From Hirudinaria manillensis (taxonomy: Eukaryota > Annelida > Clitellata > Hirudinida > Hirudinidae): a stretch of DNA of 64,000 bases. A program made the position numbers and the translations under genes. The notes under the pieces were generated by a model. It was not told where the DNA came from. It ran no database searches and saw only the letters and a list, made by a program, of their open reading frames with translations. The stretch spans positions 5,001,778 to 5,065,777 of the forward strand of contig CM067538.1 of NCBI GenBank assembly GCA_034509925.1, read 5' to 3'. Shown here piece by piece: positions 44,001 to 64,000 of this stretch (position 1 is its first letter; every line of letters starts with the position of its first letter).

Positions 44001-46449
44001 TTAAGTTGAATAATATAGTAAATTGCTGCTTAAAAAGAATATTAATGATAAAATTTATTTAAATCAATGCACTGTCAGCAAATGTTGCAGTAAACATTAG
44101 CTTGCTAGAAAGAAATGGTCACATAAAACATCATAGTGCTTTTCTAACTTACTATTGTACTCTCAGAGCTGACTGCTGAGTTTGAGATGCAATGCATCCA
44201 GGCGATCGCCAATCTCTCGCTCCTCAGTTTCACCATCCCCCGACTCATTTCATCTGGCGATGATAACGATGACGCCCCTTCTCTATCACCCAGTTCTGAG
44301 CTTGAGTTGATGAATTCTCTGAAAGCTGTGGCTTCCAGTTTCACAGACTTGTGGAAGGTTTTTGTTAGAGCAATTTGTTCTTAATTTTGATTGTAAATTG
44401 TAAAGATTTTTCATATTTTTTTATATTTGCCTAGAAAATAAAAATCTCCAACAATAAACTCCAGGTTGTACATAAAAGTTCACCAGCTTCTGAGCAACAG
44501 GCTGAGATACAAAAGTTACTGCTGAAACTGGTTCAATGCTTGGGAAGTGCTTCTGTCACTTTGGGATACCCTTGTCCTCTCTCTCCAAAGGTATTCCTCA
44601 ATAATTACAGTTTTTAATATTTGCACTTAATTTATTATTCTCTTGTAATGCATTTTTCAATCGCAAGAATGTCACATTCTTCGTACATTTACGTTAACTC
44701 AGATGCCGCAAGAAATCCACGAGGAATTTCTGAGCGGATGCGACAGGGCGGCATATTTGAAAATGGAGTCGAGTCTCTCTGTCATCAATCATTGTTCCAA
44801 CCTCCTTGAATCTGAACCTGAAGAATCCAAAGGGTCTGACAGCTCAGACAAGCAGGAGGTTTGGTTAATCAATCATTTCCTTAAGTACTTTAATTTTATT
44901 GATTTAATTATCCCATTTAACCACTCTGGTCACAGGTAAATGATTCTCTAGAATTTATTTCTAGGTGAGGTCATTGCTGCTATTCAAGATTTTTTCTCTC
45001 CTGCGATCCATCAAACAACTCCTCATGATAATAAAACAAATTCAGGTATGTCTGCAACACGCAACATAGTTTGTTCGGAAGAGCGTTCAAAGCTTGCTAA
45101 AGAAAAGATTGCTTGACAAAATTTCAGGAAGAGTTGAAATCACTGGGCATTGTAGGAACAACAATTGAGAATCTTTATTCACACAACACCAACATGCTCT
45201 CTGCATCAACGCAGCTGTGTGATCAGGTGGAGGCTCTAACCAAGTCTGCGCAGCTCCTCGTACCAAGCAAGGATTATAAATTACAAAAATTATCATTTAA
45301 TAAATATTTAATCAATGAACTTAATCATTCTAACTTAAATTTAATAAACAAAGGATCGTTTAATAAACATTTAATGAACTTAATTCTAATTAATTAATCA
45401 ATTCCAACCAATCATTCTAAAGTAATTTTTGTGCCTAATAAAAACGTTGTCCTTTCAAAATTATTTAAATTTAATTCTTATTTACCCAAAAAGCTGCTGA
45501 CGTTACCATCCTTACTCTGAAGAGAATCTCCAAACACGTGGCTCAAGTTGAGGAGTCCAGCAGGTGCCTCTCCTCCTCCTACATCCAGGGTGGAATGGAG
45601 AACATAATGGCACAAGACCAACTTGAGGTAAGACCTGGTACAACTAATTAAATCCAAGCAAGAATATTACCTTAAAATATAAAATTATACTAGGATTTAC
45701 ATGATTTAATGAACACAAATGCATTTTTAGAAAGTATAAGATAAAGATAACTGTTCCTGCTAACCAAGCCCCTTCAATGTTTAGACATTGCATAGCTTTT
45801 TGGCATTTCTTATACACCAGATAGATAGATGTTAATCATACCTACTAATAAGACATTCAAACTCTGGTGACAGATTCTCATAAATTATTCAATGAATTTT
45901 CAAACAAATTACTTAACTTGCCATATTCAGGCCCTCTCCGATGTTCAGTCAATGATTGATTCCAACTGCATGGACCTGAAGAGCCTCTTATTGGATGAAA
46001 TATCTCTTTGTACAAACAGGAGTGGCAGTAAGATGGAATCATCATCAAATAACAGCCTGCATTCCTCCTTCTCCATGCTGAGTCGAACGAGCAGCAAGAG
46101 GGTCCTCCCAGCCACTCCGCGGGGGGACAATTCGAAGCACGCCCCCCTGGTCAGTGAGAATAGAGTCTTCAAGCACATCAATCAGTCACCTTTGACCTCC
46201 AACGTGCAGAGGTCGATTCAGGATCAGAAGCACTTCACACTCGATCACAACGACGAGGTGTCTGCCTTCGAGAGGACGGACAGCAGGAGTTTCAGGGCAT
46301 TGGAGGAGGACATTAGCAGATCCAAACTCTCAATACTGGAGGAGGAATCTGGCAGAGATTCGTCCGCGCTGGGCAACTCCGGCTACGCGGTCTTCAGGAG
46401 GAAACCGAAGGCCCTCAAAAACCAAGGCTTTCGCCACAGCTTCATGTAA
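41029..46449 (+). CDS. Coiled-coil protein resembling a kinesin-3 (KIF14-like) tail without motor
   Basis: Exons: 41029-41097, 41271-41411, 42078-42223, 42577-42785, 43121-43348, 44167-44357, 44435-44590, 44703-44858, 44965-45045, 45128-45266, 45494-45627 and 45931-46449, giving 722 residues. The opening LIVEANEISQYLKKDYVFS, followed by a segment ending PLFKDKLITLRKLMYE, resembles the stalk segment after the FHA domain of kinesin-3 proteins (ANxIS...VxF, then W/F-x-KDKLxxLRxLY). No motor or FHA domain precedes it: only 0.8 kb separates its ATG from the divergent neighbour. The middle is helical (EIQKLLLKLVQCLGSA, LLMIIKQIQ). The last exon is Ser/Arg-rich with RVLPATPRGD. The exon 10 end at 45266 needs a GC donor (A|GCAAGG); a GT alternative at 45211 would remove 18 codons. 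The kinesin link is tentative; the exon chain itself is well supported. Confidence 0.72.
41662..41730 (+). repeat. Dispersed repeat, copy 1
   Basis: Starts ATATGATTCACCAA and continues with CATCAGGTGTT, CAGCAGG and a GATGATG run. The same ordered blocks, in the same orientation, recur at 49150-49206, with a 6-bp length difference after the first block. It lies in intron 2 of the kinesin-tail-like gene. Confidence 0.6.
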
Positions 46450-46743
46450 CGCGCCTAGAATTTTTTTCAACTATTTGTAAAGTTTTTGGTAATATCTGGG
46501 TATCTCAATTCTCAATGCCAGAATCCCATGCTCTCCTTTTTTTGTACTTTGTTCGCTCACGTCTTCCACATCTGATTTTAAATGTCGATCTTGGAAAACA
46601 TTTCCAAGCGAAGCCGCTGCTGACGATCACAATCATCACCGACGAGGAATATAATTTTATTGCGGCACTCGGTCACGTTATTAATATTATTAATTCAAAG
46701 ATGCAAATTGATTATTTTTATTGCCTCGAAATACATCGATCAA

Positions 46744-47207
46744 TCATGATGATTCATTGTCAGTCTCCTTCTTCTTTTCCTTCAGTTGGGGATAGTAATC
46801 TTTGTAATCAAATTCCTTGAAAGGCATAAACTTTTTAACGTAACCTGAAAATAAAAATAAATAATGAATTTTATGGGACATCTCCAGTCCTTGTAAGGAA
46901 GTCAACAAAGACATCTGACATTAGAGGTCAAAGCATAAATCCACAAGCAGAAAAAAGTTAGCTGAGAATATTAGATAACATGGCCACATCATCATCATCA
47001 GGATTAATACTACTAATATTCCTAAATCTTTCCCCTTACCCTGGTCCCAGGCTTGCTGCATGGCTATGTTCAAATTTTTCTGCTGTTTCATGCAAAGGTC
47101 TGTTTTCAAAATAAAAGAAGATAAAAAACTGAGGAATAGAAATGGAATACCTTCGAGTGGTCTTAAGCAACTGTTATAATAAGTTCTTCTAATAATCACC
47201 ATTGTTG

Positions 47208-47238
<31 letters not shown>

Positions 47239-48498
47239 AAGAAATGAGATAAACATTGACATACTTGTGACTTGGTTCGGCAAGATTTCACCAGTGGTTG
47301 GACAAATGAACTGCTGAAGCAGTTCAGCATTCTGAACAAAATTTGAACAAATAGTTAATAATTATTATCAAATATATAAATTACCATGAAACTAAAGCAA
47401 AGAAACATCACCTTAGGATGGAGCAATAAATGGTCATCCCTACAAATGGGACAAGGGTTGCCAGAACGAAGCTCACCTGATACCTGTAGGAATAAATTTA
47501 TTTAGGAACACTTTGATATTCATATAATTTGGAACTAATCAAATATTTCAGATTTATCAATCAACATAATAAGAATAACTATATGCCCACAGCATCAAAT
47601 ATCCCAGCTTCAATGGATTAACTGCACTTGGGATCAATGGTGGCTTGGTTACCATACAAGTGCCAGTATTCCAATATCACATTGGAATAAACAAGTCACT
47701 CAGAAGATTGGTATAACACAAATAATGTGATACATAATCTAAAATATAATATAAAATAAATCTATTTTGGGGTTAAAGGACTGAAATGTCAAACAAGCAC
47801 TTTGAGGAGTCAAGTTTGAAGGTTTAATGGAAATAGGACAAAATGAATGGAAAGTGGGAAGGTAACATTATATAACCAATGCAAATAAGAAATGTTCTTT
47901 AAATAAGATGATATGAATAAGATAATTCTTCTAAAGACAATTGTCATATAAAATCATCATCATCCCAATCAATTGACATAAGGCTTAAGCTGAAGTTAGG
48001 TTAAATCAATCCAATACAAATGATGATTCAAGGGGTAACACCAAAAACAAAATTCCATTAACTTAAGGAAATAAAACAACCAACATAGCAGGAACGTCTG
48101 AGCTTTGTAGGAGGCAAATGTCCTTTGTGGTTACGTCTGTAAGGCTCCCAGACTTTTGAACCTCTGTAGGTTAAGGCGTACGCTAAAAGCAGTACACATG
48201 ATCAGTGAATAAAGCCCAGATACGAATTAACAAAACATTTAAAATGATTCAGCCATTATATGATGACTTTATATCCACCTTTGCTCTTCATGTATCTTAT
48301 ACTGGTCTCCACATCTACAGTCGGCTGCACTGGCTTCTCTTTTTTAACCTCTACTTCAGCATCGTCTGCTTCTGTGCAGTACGAATGTTGGTGAGTTTTG
48401 TATGGTGAGCATCCACTCAACTGGCCCAAAAGGGGTACGTTTCGCTTCAGAGCCTGATATTTCAAAGTGTAACCGAATAACAAAATTTTGCGAAACAT
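46744..48498 (-). CDS. MRPS18B: Mitochondrial small-subunit ribosomal protein S18 (MRPS18B-like)
   Basis: A component of the mitochondrial ribosome small subunit, bacterial bS18 family. Exons in transcript order: 48498-48279, 48182-48085, 47483-47412, 47331-47265, 47099-47040 and 46844-46744, giving 205 residues. The N-terminus (MFRKILLFGYTLKYQALKR) is basic and hydrophobic, as expected of a mitochondrial import signal. VWEPYRRNHKGHLPP, SGNPCPICRD and QFICPTTGEIL followed by CMKQQKNL match the MRPS18B paralogue better than 18A or 18C, because the YRRNxKGxxPP block before CPxC is typical of 18B. The protein ends soon after the core, without the long C-terminal tail of mammalian MRPS18B. Its stop lies 294 bp from the convergent kinesin-tail-like gene. 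Confidence 0.88.
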
Positions 48499-50112
48499 GC
48501 TTAAAGCTCCAAATTTAAAAAAAAACCAACGCTATTTACCTTTACGTGATCAAACCATAAAGCTCTTTTGATGCAAAGTGTCCCATACGTTAAGAAAGAT
48601 CGCACGGAGGCCATGGACGATAAAATATTCAAGCCCTTCTTAAAAATACCAAAGTAAGTTAAATGCACTTTCTAACGAGATAATATAAAGTAATTCAATG
48701 TGATCCAATAACCTTGATGGTACGAATAAAATAAAAAATTCAATTTTCTTAAACGTTTGCGCGTTATTTTTCAATAAAATTACTTCAAATTTGATAAGAG
48801 ATCACATTAAACGTACAATTAGGAGGCTTACAAAAAATATTTCAGTTTTGGCTTACAAACTATAAACTAATTTAAATCGCAAACAATTTTCGAGGTTTTT
48901 AAACTGAAATTTTTACTTGCAGACACACTTAATTGTGTGAAAATTTCTTACTTATGTAAATAAAATTAAAAAGATTGACCAACGTTAAAATTAGTGAGTG
49001 CGCAATTTTCTTTAATTTCTGGCATTTAAAATTTGCATTCTTCATAATGAGCTTTAATCGAGCAATTCAAACAAATTAAAAAATACAAAAAAAACATTCA
49101 AAGGCCGGGTAAAAAAGTCATTAAAGATAAACAAAGTGGGTGACAAGCAATATGATTCACCAACATGCATCAGGTGTTTTCTGCAGGAATAGTGACGATG
49201 ATGTTGTTAATCACGACTGTTAATAACAACAAATAATGTCACAACAAGGATGAACAACATTAGTATACAAAACAGTAACAGTGCAACTCAATTATTACGA
49301 TTTTTTTAAAATATGTTCTGTGAATCTATAAAAAAATATTCTTCAGCATTGTTTTGAACTTCCTCAAATGACAACTTTCGACTGAAAGCATCATAATCAC
49401 GATGATGTACATGTATATCATACCTGTAATTATGCTTTACGTTGGCGTGAATGTTAAGCTTAAAATTCATTGTTTAACTATGTTAATATTAGTCTTAATT
49501 TCATATAATTTTTGATGCCTATGAGTAGTACTTCCTTTCCTTTGTCCTCACCCACACCTGAGAAACATGGTGCAGATCTTACTTTCTAAAAAAGAGAAGT
49601 ACGAAATACCCACACTCACCTTCCTGATTTACAGGTAGGTAGTCATGACGGGCAGGTAACTGTGACATCACAGGTGACTCAAAACATGTGCGTCGCACGT
49701 GTTCTTCACTCGGCGGTCTTTTCAAAGGCAGATTTTGTTTCCTATTCAAGGTTTTCTTTGTAAATAGCCATTCAACCCGAAGGGCTTGAAAGTATTTCGG
49801 GGCAATTTGTGTTCAGAATGCTTGACGCGACTGGTCACAGCTGGTCATAACTGATCGAAATAGTTATTAAAACATGTTTTAATAAATAAATTAATAAATT
49901 AATTAAATAAATTAATTTTAAGTAAGTAATTAATTCTAATCTGGCGATTCTCAAAAAATTAATTCTCAAAAATATATTCTTAATCCTAATTGGTTACAAC
50001 CTGTAACTTTCAGTTTACCATAATCATCACCATCATCATCATCATCATCGTCGTCGTCAAATTCATAAGGCTGCATAACTTATTATTTTATTAATTAATT
50101 AATATTATTGCA
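48499..50112. other. Intergenic DNA upstream of MRPS18B and CYBA
   Basis: The 1.6 kb left of the inverted-repeat arm holds no supportable exon. It contains repeat copy 2 (49150-49206) and a short CATCAT run near 50030-50060. Confidence 0.5.
49150..49206 (+). repeat. Dispersed repeat, copy 2
   Basis: Same block order as 41662-41730: ATATGATTCACCAA, CATCAGGTGTT, CTGCAGG, AATAG, GATGATG. The two copies are well diverged, so this looks like an old interspersed element whose ends are not visible. Confidence 0.6.
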
Positions 50113-50191
50113 AAAATGTTTGCAAATCCAGGCTTTCGTTCCCGAACTTCGTGCAAGTGCGGAAGTGACTCATCTTTGATGCTTCCAAGTG
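50113..50191 (+). promoter_or_regulatory. Inverted element, left arm, with ETS/AP-1 composite site
   Basis: This 79-bp segment matches the reverse complement of 51120-51206. The last 33 bp are identical, preceded by identical GAACTTCGT and, at the outer end, AAAATGTTTGCAA; the middle differs by substitutions and an 8-bp gap. The identical block contains GCGGAAGTGACTCA, an ETS core (GGAAG) joined to an AP-1 site (TGACTCA). The arm lies 534 bp upstream of the CYBA TATA box. Function inferred. Confidence 0.6.
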
Positions 50192-50724
50192 CTTTCGGAA
50201 TTTCACGGAATAATGCTGAAGTCCAAAAAAAAAACAGCATTAAGTCGCTTCAATCAATCATTTTTAATCCTATTATGACATTTTAATCCCAACGACATTT
50301 TTAACATGTTGTTGTAAATTCTAAAATAACTGATTTTAATGCCCTCTTTCTCACCATTTACGTGGAAATCGTGATCACAGCAGAAGGAGATAAATGCCTA
50401 ATACATTCTCAATTCTTTTTTTGTAAATCTTTTACTAAATAAATAAATAAATTAATTAATAATTTTGCTATGAATTAAACTATTCAATTAAAGTACTTTA
50501 GATACTTAATTATTAATTTAATTAACTTTACAAATACACTTCATTAACAACGATGTTGAATTTACACTATTATAAAAAAAAACAAACTTATATCGTAATT
50601 GCAAATATATATTTGAAATAATATGAACCAAATGAATATTCATTAGTTCCTGATGAAAGCAATGAAAACAATCCTGACTAAGGTTTAATGGATGGAATTC
50701 ACCCAGCCATAACAAGCAGACGCC

Positions 50725-50750
50725 TATAAAATAAAGGCGGGAAGCTCAGT
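50725..50750 (+). promoter_or_regulatory. CYBA core promoter: TATA box and initiator
   Basis: TATAAAATAAA at 50725-50735 is followed by TCAGT at 50746-50750, close to the spacing expected of a TATA/Inr pair. Transcription starting near 50748 gives a 5' leader of about 160 nt before the CYBA ATG at 50907. Confidence 0.5.
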
Positions 50751-50906
50751 GCCTCGTCAGAAAATATCTTTTCTTGTTCTGTCTTTTTTTTTTTACAAAG
50801 GCGAACAGAAAAGAGAGGAGATTATTACTTGATTTCGAGCGATTTAAATAAAATAATAATAACAAATTCTGAAAATATTTCAATAAAATAATTGTAAAAA
50901 TTGTAA

Positions 50907-59374
<8,468 letters not shown>

Positions 59375-60016
59375 CCCTCACCGCGGCCAACCCGATCTTG
59401 CCACATGAAAGTTTTTGGATGATTTCGTTCCTGCAATTGATCCATCTTTTCTTCTCGTCTTGTGTCAGCCTCGTTTAATAAATTATTTAATTTATTTTTA
59501 ATCCGAAGAAAAAATGTACAAGCGGCAGTCTAAAACAAAATACGGACAAGAAACAGAGGCTTTAACAATATATATATCATAGAAACACCAGATAAACAAC
59601 AATCGATCAGTCAAAAAAAGTGGGGAATCCATCAGTCATTTGTAGTCTTTCAGTCAGTTCATAAGTCTCACAAAAAAAAAATAAAAATAGAACAAGGGGA
59701 TGTAATAATTAGAGTCTGCAAGCAATATATGAGAATACAAAAACATCTTTCTATGCCTTGCAGACGTCATAAGAGTCAAAAGGGGAACGACACGGACAAA
59801 AGAGGCAAATTCATTTTCAAGTCATGCGAGCAGAACTGCAACATTGCAAGTTCCCGAAATGATCTTTTCCAAAATCCGTGCCTCCGAGAACTTCCTCCAA
59901 CGATCCGCAAAAGTTGAGAAATCAGTCAAAATTCAGAACATTGAGAGCTCTTAAACTTAAGAAACTTTTAAGCCACCTCATGATACATGAGGTGATCATC
60001 CTTTTCGTTGCCAGTG
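59375..60016. other. CYBA 3'UTR and convergent 3' flank of SCAF gene
   Basis: No exon. The first 110 bp end at the CYBA poly(A) signal. The remainder is likely the 3'UTR of the reverse-strand SCAF gene. Confidence 0.5.
59477..59482 (+). terminator. CYBA poly(A) signal
   Basis: AATAAA 103 bp after the CYBA stop codon, followed by AT-rich sequence. Confidence 0.6.
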
Positions 60017-63000
60017 CTACTGGTTATGAGGAAATCGATGCCTCAGGAATGGCAACCTCTGGTGATTGGGGCCCGTCGGTCTCGTGGGATTCCTCCTGTC
60101 GCCCATTTTGAAATTATTGGGACCTCGCATGCCAGGAACCCTGACGTTCATCCTCATGTCCAGCCGCGGGGTTCCCAGGACGTGGGGAGGAGTCAGGAAG
60201 TTCGCGGGGTTCACGAGGGGTGCCCTGAGAAGCCCCATGCACTCTTGCGGGTTGGGGATTCGCACGAGGGGCGAAAGGCTCTTGATGGCCTCCGTGATCA
60301 AAGCTTCCGCCATGTTCGACGACGTAGGGTTCGGGAAATTCAAAAGTATCGGCACGTTCAGCTGCTGATTCTCGGGGCACTCGAAACGTTCGCCCTGTAA
60401 GCCAATCCTGGGCGGTCTCGGAGTCTTAAAGCGGTCTGCTATCGCATTGGGTATCTGAGGCGGCGGTATTACGTGGCCGCAGGCAGAGTTTTGTTCTTTC
60501 TTCTGCGTATCAAGAGCATTGTAGGCAGGATGGTTCATGTTGAGCATATGACTAGGGTGGAGCAGCTGTGAATTGAAAGGTGTGTCCTTCGGGGTAATTG
60601 GAGTTTCCAACAACGGCTGTTTCCGAGGTGGTTTCAAATCTGTAAAAAGTCAAACAATTAACATTAATTGATGATAAAAGTTCCAAAAATCTTGGAAATC
60701 CACAAAAGACAAGTTTAAACAAAGTACACATTACCTTGCGATGTTAAAGGAGCTTGTAGTTCATTGTTCTGAACTGAAGACGTCAGTGGAATGTTCAACA
60801 AACCATCTTGATTCGGTCCCCCGACCATAGGACTCACGGACTGCATTTGCATGATTGGTGGAGGCACATTGACCTGAGGTATAGGCAACAATGGTGCCTG
60901 CTTGCAACCACTGCTGTTGCTATTATTGTTGTCATTTTGCACGTTGCTTTGAGGAGGAGCAGAAGTTGTGGAAGCCCCCAACCTGCGCAAGAACTCCGAC
61001 GGAACCGGCAATCTTTTAACCGCTTCCTGATGATTCACATTCGACAGGAGCGACGGAGAGGGAGGTGGCTGGTAGAGGTTGGGCCTGAGCTGATTTACAG
61101 ACATCACGTGGGGCTGCAAAACCACGTTTTGCTGAGCGATCGCATCTCGATGTCCTTGACCCAGAACGACGTCGTTGTCGTTGGACGACTCATGCCGTCG
61201 ATCTGTCGATTCGACCAGAGAGGTGCGGTTTATTTTGGACCGGTCGTGGCTGCTCGGCGAGGGTCGGAACGGCCCCGGCAAGCTGCCCGGCATGGTGAGC
61301 TTGTTCTCGAGAGGCTGGCGAAGGAGGAAATTGTGTTGGAGGGAGAGCATGCCCTGCTGTGGCTTTTCCATAAAGACCATCTGAGGAGGGAGGTGCAAAA
61401 GACCAGAGGCGGGGCTGGGAAGGACAGTGGTCGTTGTTGCTGGCAGCTGAGGTTTCTCCATCGTCGATAGATTCGAATTCAGCAAAGGTCCCCTTAAAAG
61501 CGCAGAATTCAAGAAGTTTCTGGAATCGGGCACGGAGTTTTGGTGGTTCGAGTTGCCATCACGATGGGAATTTATGACGACCGGCATTCGGGACGTGCCG
61601 TCCGTTTTGCCGAAGAAAGATAGGTTCGTTTGGGATTCAGAGGATGGATGAAGAAGGGGAGGAGGGATTTCGATCCTCCTCACGACTTCGGTCGTCTGCG
61701 AGAGGAACGGCACGACATTTGAGGACGAGACGTCGGATCCCGGCAACGGAGGCATGGCAGGTGGAAGACAGGGAGGAGGAATGCTAGGATCGAAATGGGG
61801 CATGCCCTTCAGCAACCCCATGGGACTAGAAGCAAGGTTGTTATTTAAGTTGTTGTTAACTGAAGAGTTAATTGTTGAACCAGGAGGCAACGCGTAGCAG
61901 GTCGTAGGCGGAGGCAACGGGGGCATTCCGACGCTGCTGCCGACTTTCGGCAAATGCGCGAGGCTCGCGCCCGAGCCCTGCGATGGGTTTGGCACCTTTA
62001 AAGATGTAAATAAATTAATTTAAGATTAATCAGAGGCATAACGGGATTTGTAAAAGACGCAACTTACTGATGCAGTTGTGATGGGTGGAAGAGGAGGAGG
62101 AGGAGGAAGGGATGACAGGGGAGGAACTGCTTGTGGCAGAGGTATGAGACCTGGAAAAGCCATGTTGTTAAATAATTATATATCTAGCACTCCTTGTCAA
62201 GAGAAAGCACTATGGTGCACAAATTCTTTGATTGAGTTACAAATCAATGTTCTAGGGTATGAAAGTTTTCTTGAGTTTCAAATGTATAACAAACCAATTC
62301 AATCAAGTTAGGACCAATGTACCAAACCACCACCAGTTTCAATCACATCGGAACTTACTCGGGTTGATGACGGTTGCGTCGGCAGTTGGTTCGACGTCTT
62401 GCGCCTGGGTCTTCTTCTTTTTCACCCTCTTTGTTGTCAACGCTCCACCTTAATTAAAATCCAGGTCAATTTAAAAATTAAAACAACAAAAATCAATGCG
62501 TTACGTTCAACGAAATCAGATCATTTAGTCAAGAATGTAATGACTTTTGGACTTACAAATTAACTTAACAATTAACTTAATTATTTTATTTAATAATTAA
62601 TTAACAAAACCATAAAATCCACTGACGATCAAAATTCGGAGGCAGGGAATCCCCGTCTATGAAACTGCCGTCGAGAAGTTGGGGTAGATCGAGATTCGGG
62701 ATTTCGGTCCACTGGATGTAAGTAACTCCGTGATTGATGTCATACTTTTCATAGAAAGGGGAATTTTTTATGCCTACACCAGCAGCCCAAGCAACCTATC
62801 AAAACAGGAAGTAATTTTAACATACATTTCAATATAACAACCTTTAAAAGCAGTTTTTAAAAAAAGTCCAATGTCTGACCTTCAACTGGTTTCCTTGGAC
62901 AGAAACGTTCTTCAGATGATCAAGGGCTTTACTGGCATCTGCCCGAGAGCTGAAGGTGATGAAAGCACATCCCCTTGGAGGTACCAACTAGAAACGAGTC

Positions 63001-63853
63001 AACCACAAGAACATTATAAACATCTTTGTCTGCTTTGGTCAATAGAAGTAAATTTGAAATAATTTATTAAAAAAATCTTACGTTAATAGTGACTTCTCCG
63101 AATTCCAAGATTTCTGCTCTTAGTTCATCCTCTGAGATCAGTTTGTTCAAATGACCGATCCAAAGAGTTGTACTGCAGACTATGAAAACAAGAAGCAAGA
63201 TATTTGAAGCAAACATGGCTGAGCCATCTTCGGTGGATGGATGGATGGACGGAGGGGTGGATGAGCGGATGAAAGAACAAATTTTTCATTAATACATGCA
63301 TTAAGCCAATGCTTTGAGTTTCTTGAGACATTTGAATCAAGTGCAAAACACAGCACCTCTGTTCACAGGATCGCAGAAAAAGCAGAATTTCTATGATAGA
63401 ACGAGCCGAGTGAATCACAAGCAATCCACCAACCCAATAACATGATTTAAGATGAATTCCTTAAATAAAGATATTTACTGAAGTGAATAAAATAATAATA
63501 ACAATAATAATAATAACGTGATAACCATAAACACTCAAGCAGAAACACCATTCAGAATGATATATCTAGTGAATTATACATCTTCTGAATGATACATCTA
63601 GTGAATGATACATCCATTGAATGATACATCCATTGAATTTAAATTCCAAAACAACCGCCTCCTTTAAAACACTCAGCTTGTTCTTTAAAAATACTATAAA
63701 CATCCAAAGTTATCGACGAATGTTGTTGCAGGACTTCAACTGTTCAACTGCAAACCACTCTACAAAGTCTCAGTTTCACTCACCACTTAACATGTTTGAC
63801 TTTGTCGGGGGCATGAACTCCTTCCCTTTGCTTGGTTTTTCTGAATTTGAATC
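60017..63853 (-). CDS. SCAF4/SCAF8-type RNA polymerase II CTD-associated factor, 5' end missing
   Basis: SCAF4/8 bind the phosphorylated Pol II tail and prevent premature polyadenylation. Visible exons in transcript order: 63853-63784, 63179-63082, 62987-62880, 62795-62627, 62448-62359, 62150-62068, 61995-60735 and 60639-60017, coding 833 residues to the stop. An RRM covers about residues 24-105 of this fragment (CSTTLWIGHLNKLISEDEL; RNP1-like RGCAFITF). It is followed at once by the SCAF-specific extension VAWAAGVGIKN...YDINHGVTYIQWTEIP...GGxIDxxSLPP-like, which is diagnostic. A basic patch (KRVKKKKTQ), polyproline (SLPPPPPLPP) and a long Pro/Asn/Gln-rich tail complete it. The N-terminal CTD-interaction domain must lie beyond the right edge, because the first visible exon begins at an acceptor in phase 0. 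The GC-rich coding exons contrast with the AT-rich introns. Confidence 0.9.
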
Positions 63854-64000
63854 CTGAGAAATGAATTCAACTGAAGAACCCCTTGAACTTGACCTGGGTA
63901 GAAATCCATGGAAATGGTCACTTTAAATGACAATTTTAAATGATCACAATAACATAAAATATCGCAAAAATAACTTTAAATGATTATAATAACATAAAAT
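63854..64000. other. Intron of the SCAF gene running off the window
   Basis: AT-rich sequence upstream of the acceptor at 63854, with a short duplicated segment containing TTTAAATGAT near 63922-63982. No exon seen. Confidence 0.5.

Noticed and set aside
60008-61470. Long forward-strand open frames opposite the SCAF gene
   Set aside because: Shadows of the GC-rich SCAF exons. The reverse-strand reading has splice sites, SCAF domain order and proline-rich composition.

Overview
This is nuclear DNA from an animal. The genes are AT-rich and split into many short exons with GT-AG introns. Introns and intergenic DNA are packed with AAT/ATT, GAT and GATT/GGAT microsatellites. The families present are metazoan: a natriuretic-peptide-type receptor guanylyl cyclase, a Polycomb PCGF/BMI1 protein, a PPM1L phosphatase, a GCK-III kinase, p22phox and SCAF4/8. 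Gene spacing of about 5-6 kb suggests a compact invertebrate genome. A lophotrochozoan such as an annelid is my guess, but nothing in the window fixes the phylum.

I resolved eleven genes exon by exon, checking splice sites and reading phase at each junction. In order they are: a receptor guanylyl cyclase (+, 23 exons, 2463-16493); a PCGF2/BMI1-like RING protein (-, 8 exons); a DUF3050 heme-oxygenase-fold protein (-, 4 exons); a PPM1L-like PP2C phosphatase (+, 5 exons); an MST3/MST4/YSK1 kinase (-, 9 exons); a ZAP/PARP12-like protein with four CCCH fingers and two WWE units but no PARP domain (+, 6 exons); an unrecognised basic-tailed protein (-, 8 exons, all introns phase 1); a motorless kinesin-3-tail-like coiled-coil protein (+, 12 exons); mitochondrial ribosomal protein S18B (-, 6 exons); CYBA/p22phox (+, 6 exons over 8.5 kb); and SCAF4/8 (-, 5' end beyond the right edge).

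Apart from one same-strand pair (PCGF and DUF3050), neighbouring genes alternate in orientation. Tail-to-tail pairs lie as little as 0.2-0.6 kb apart and head-to-head pairs share 0.8-1.5 kb. There is no operon. Two genes touch innate defence (p22phox of the NADPH oxidase and the ZAP-like protein), but nothing shows that they are co-regulated.

The most noteworthy items are these. A p22phox gene keeps the human-type PxxPPPR SH3 ligand, and its 5.9-kb last intron carries a 1,081-bp, internally deleted hAT transposon with exact 8-bp target duplications. An inverted pair of about 80-bp elements brackets the p22phox first exon, each holding a joined ETS/AP-1 motif. The catalytic-domain-free ZAP-like gene, the motorless kinesin-tail-like gene and the unknown gene with a KEN motif also deserve follow-up.
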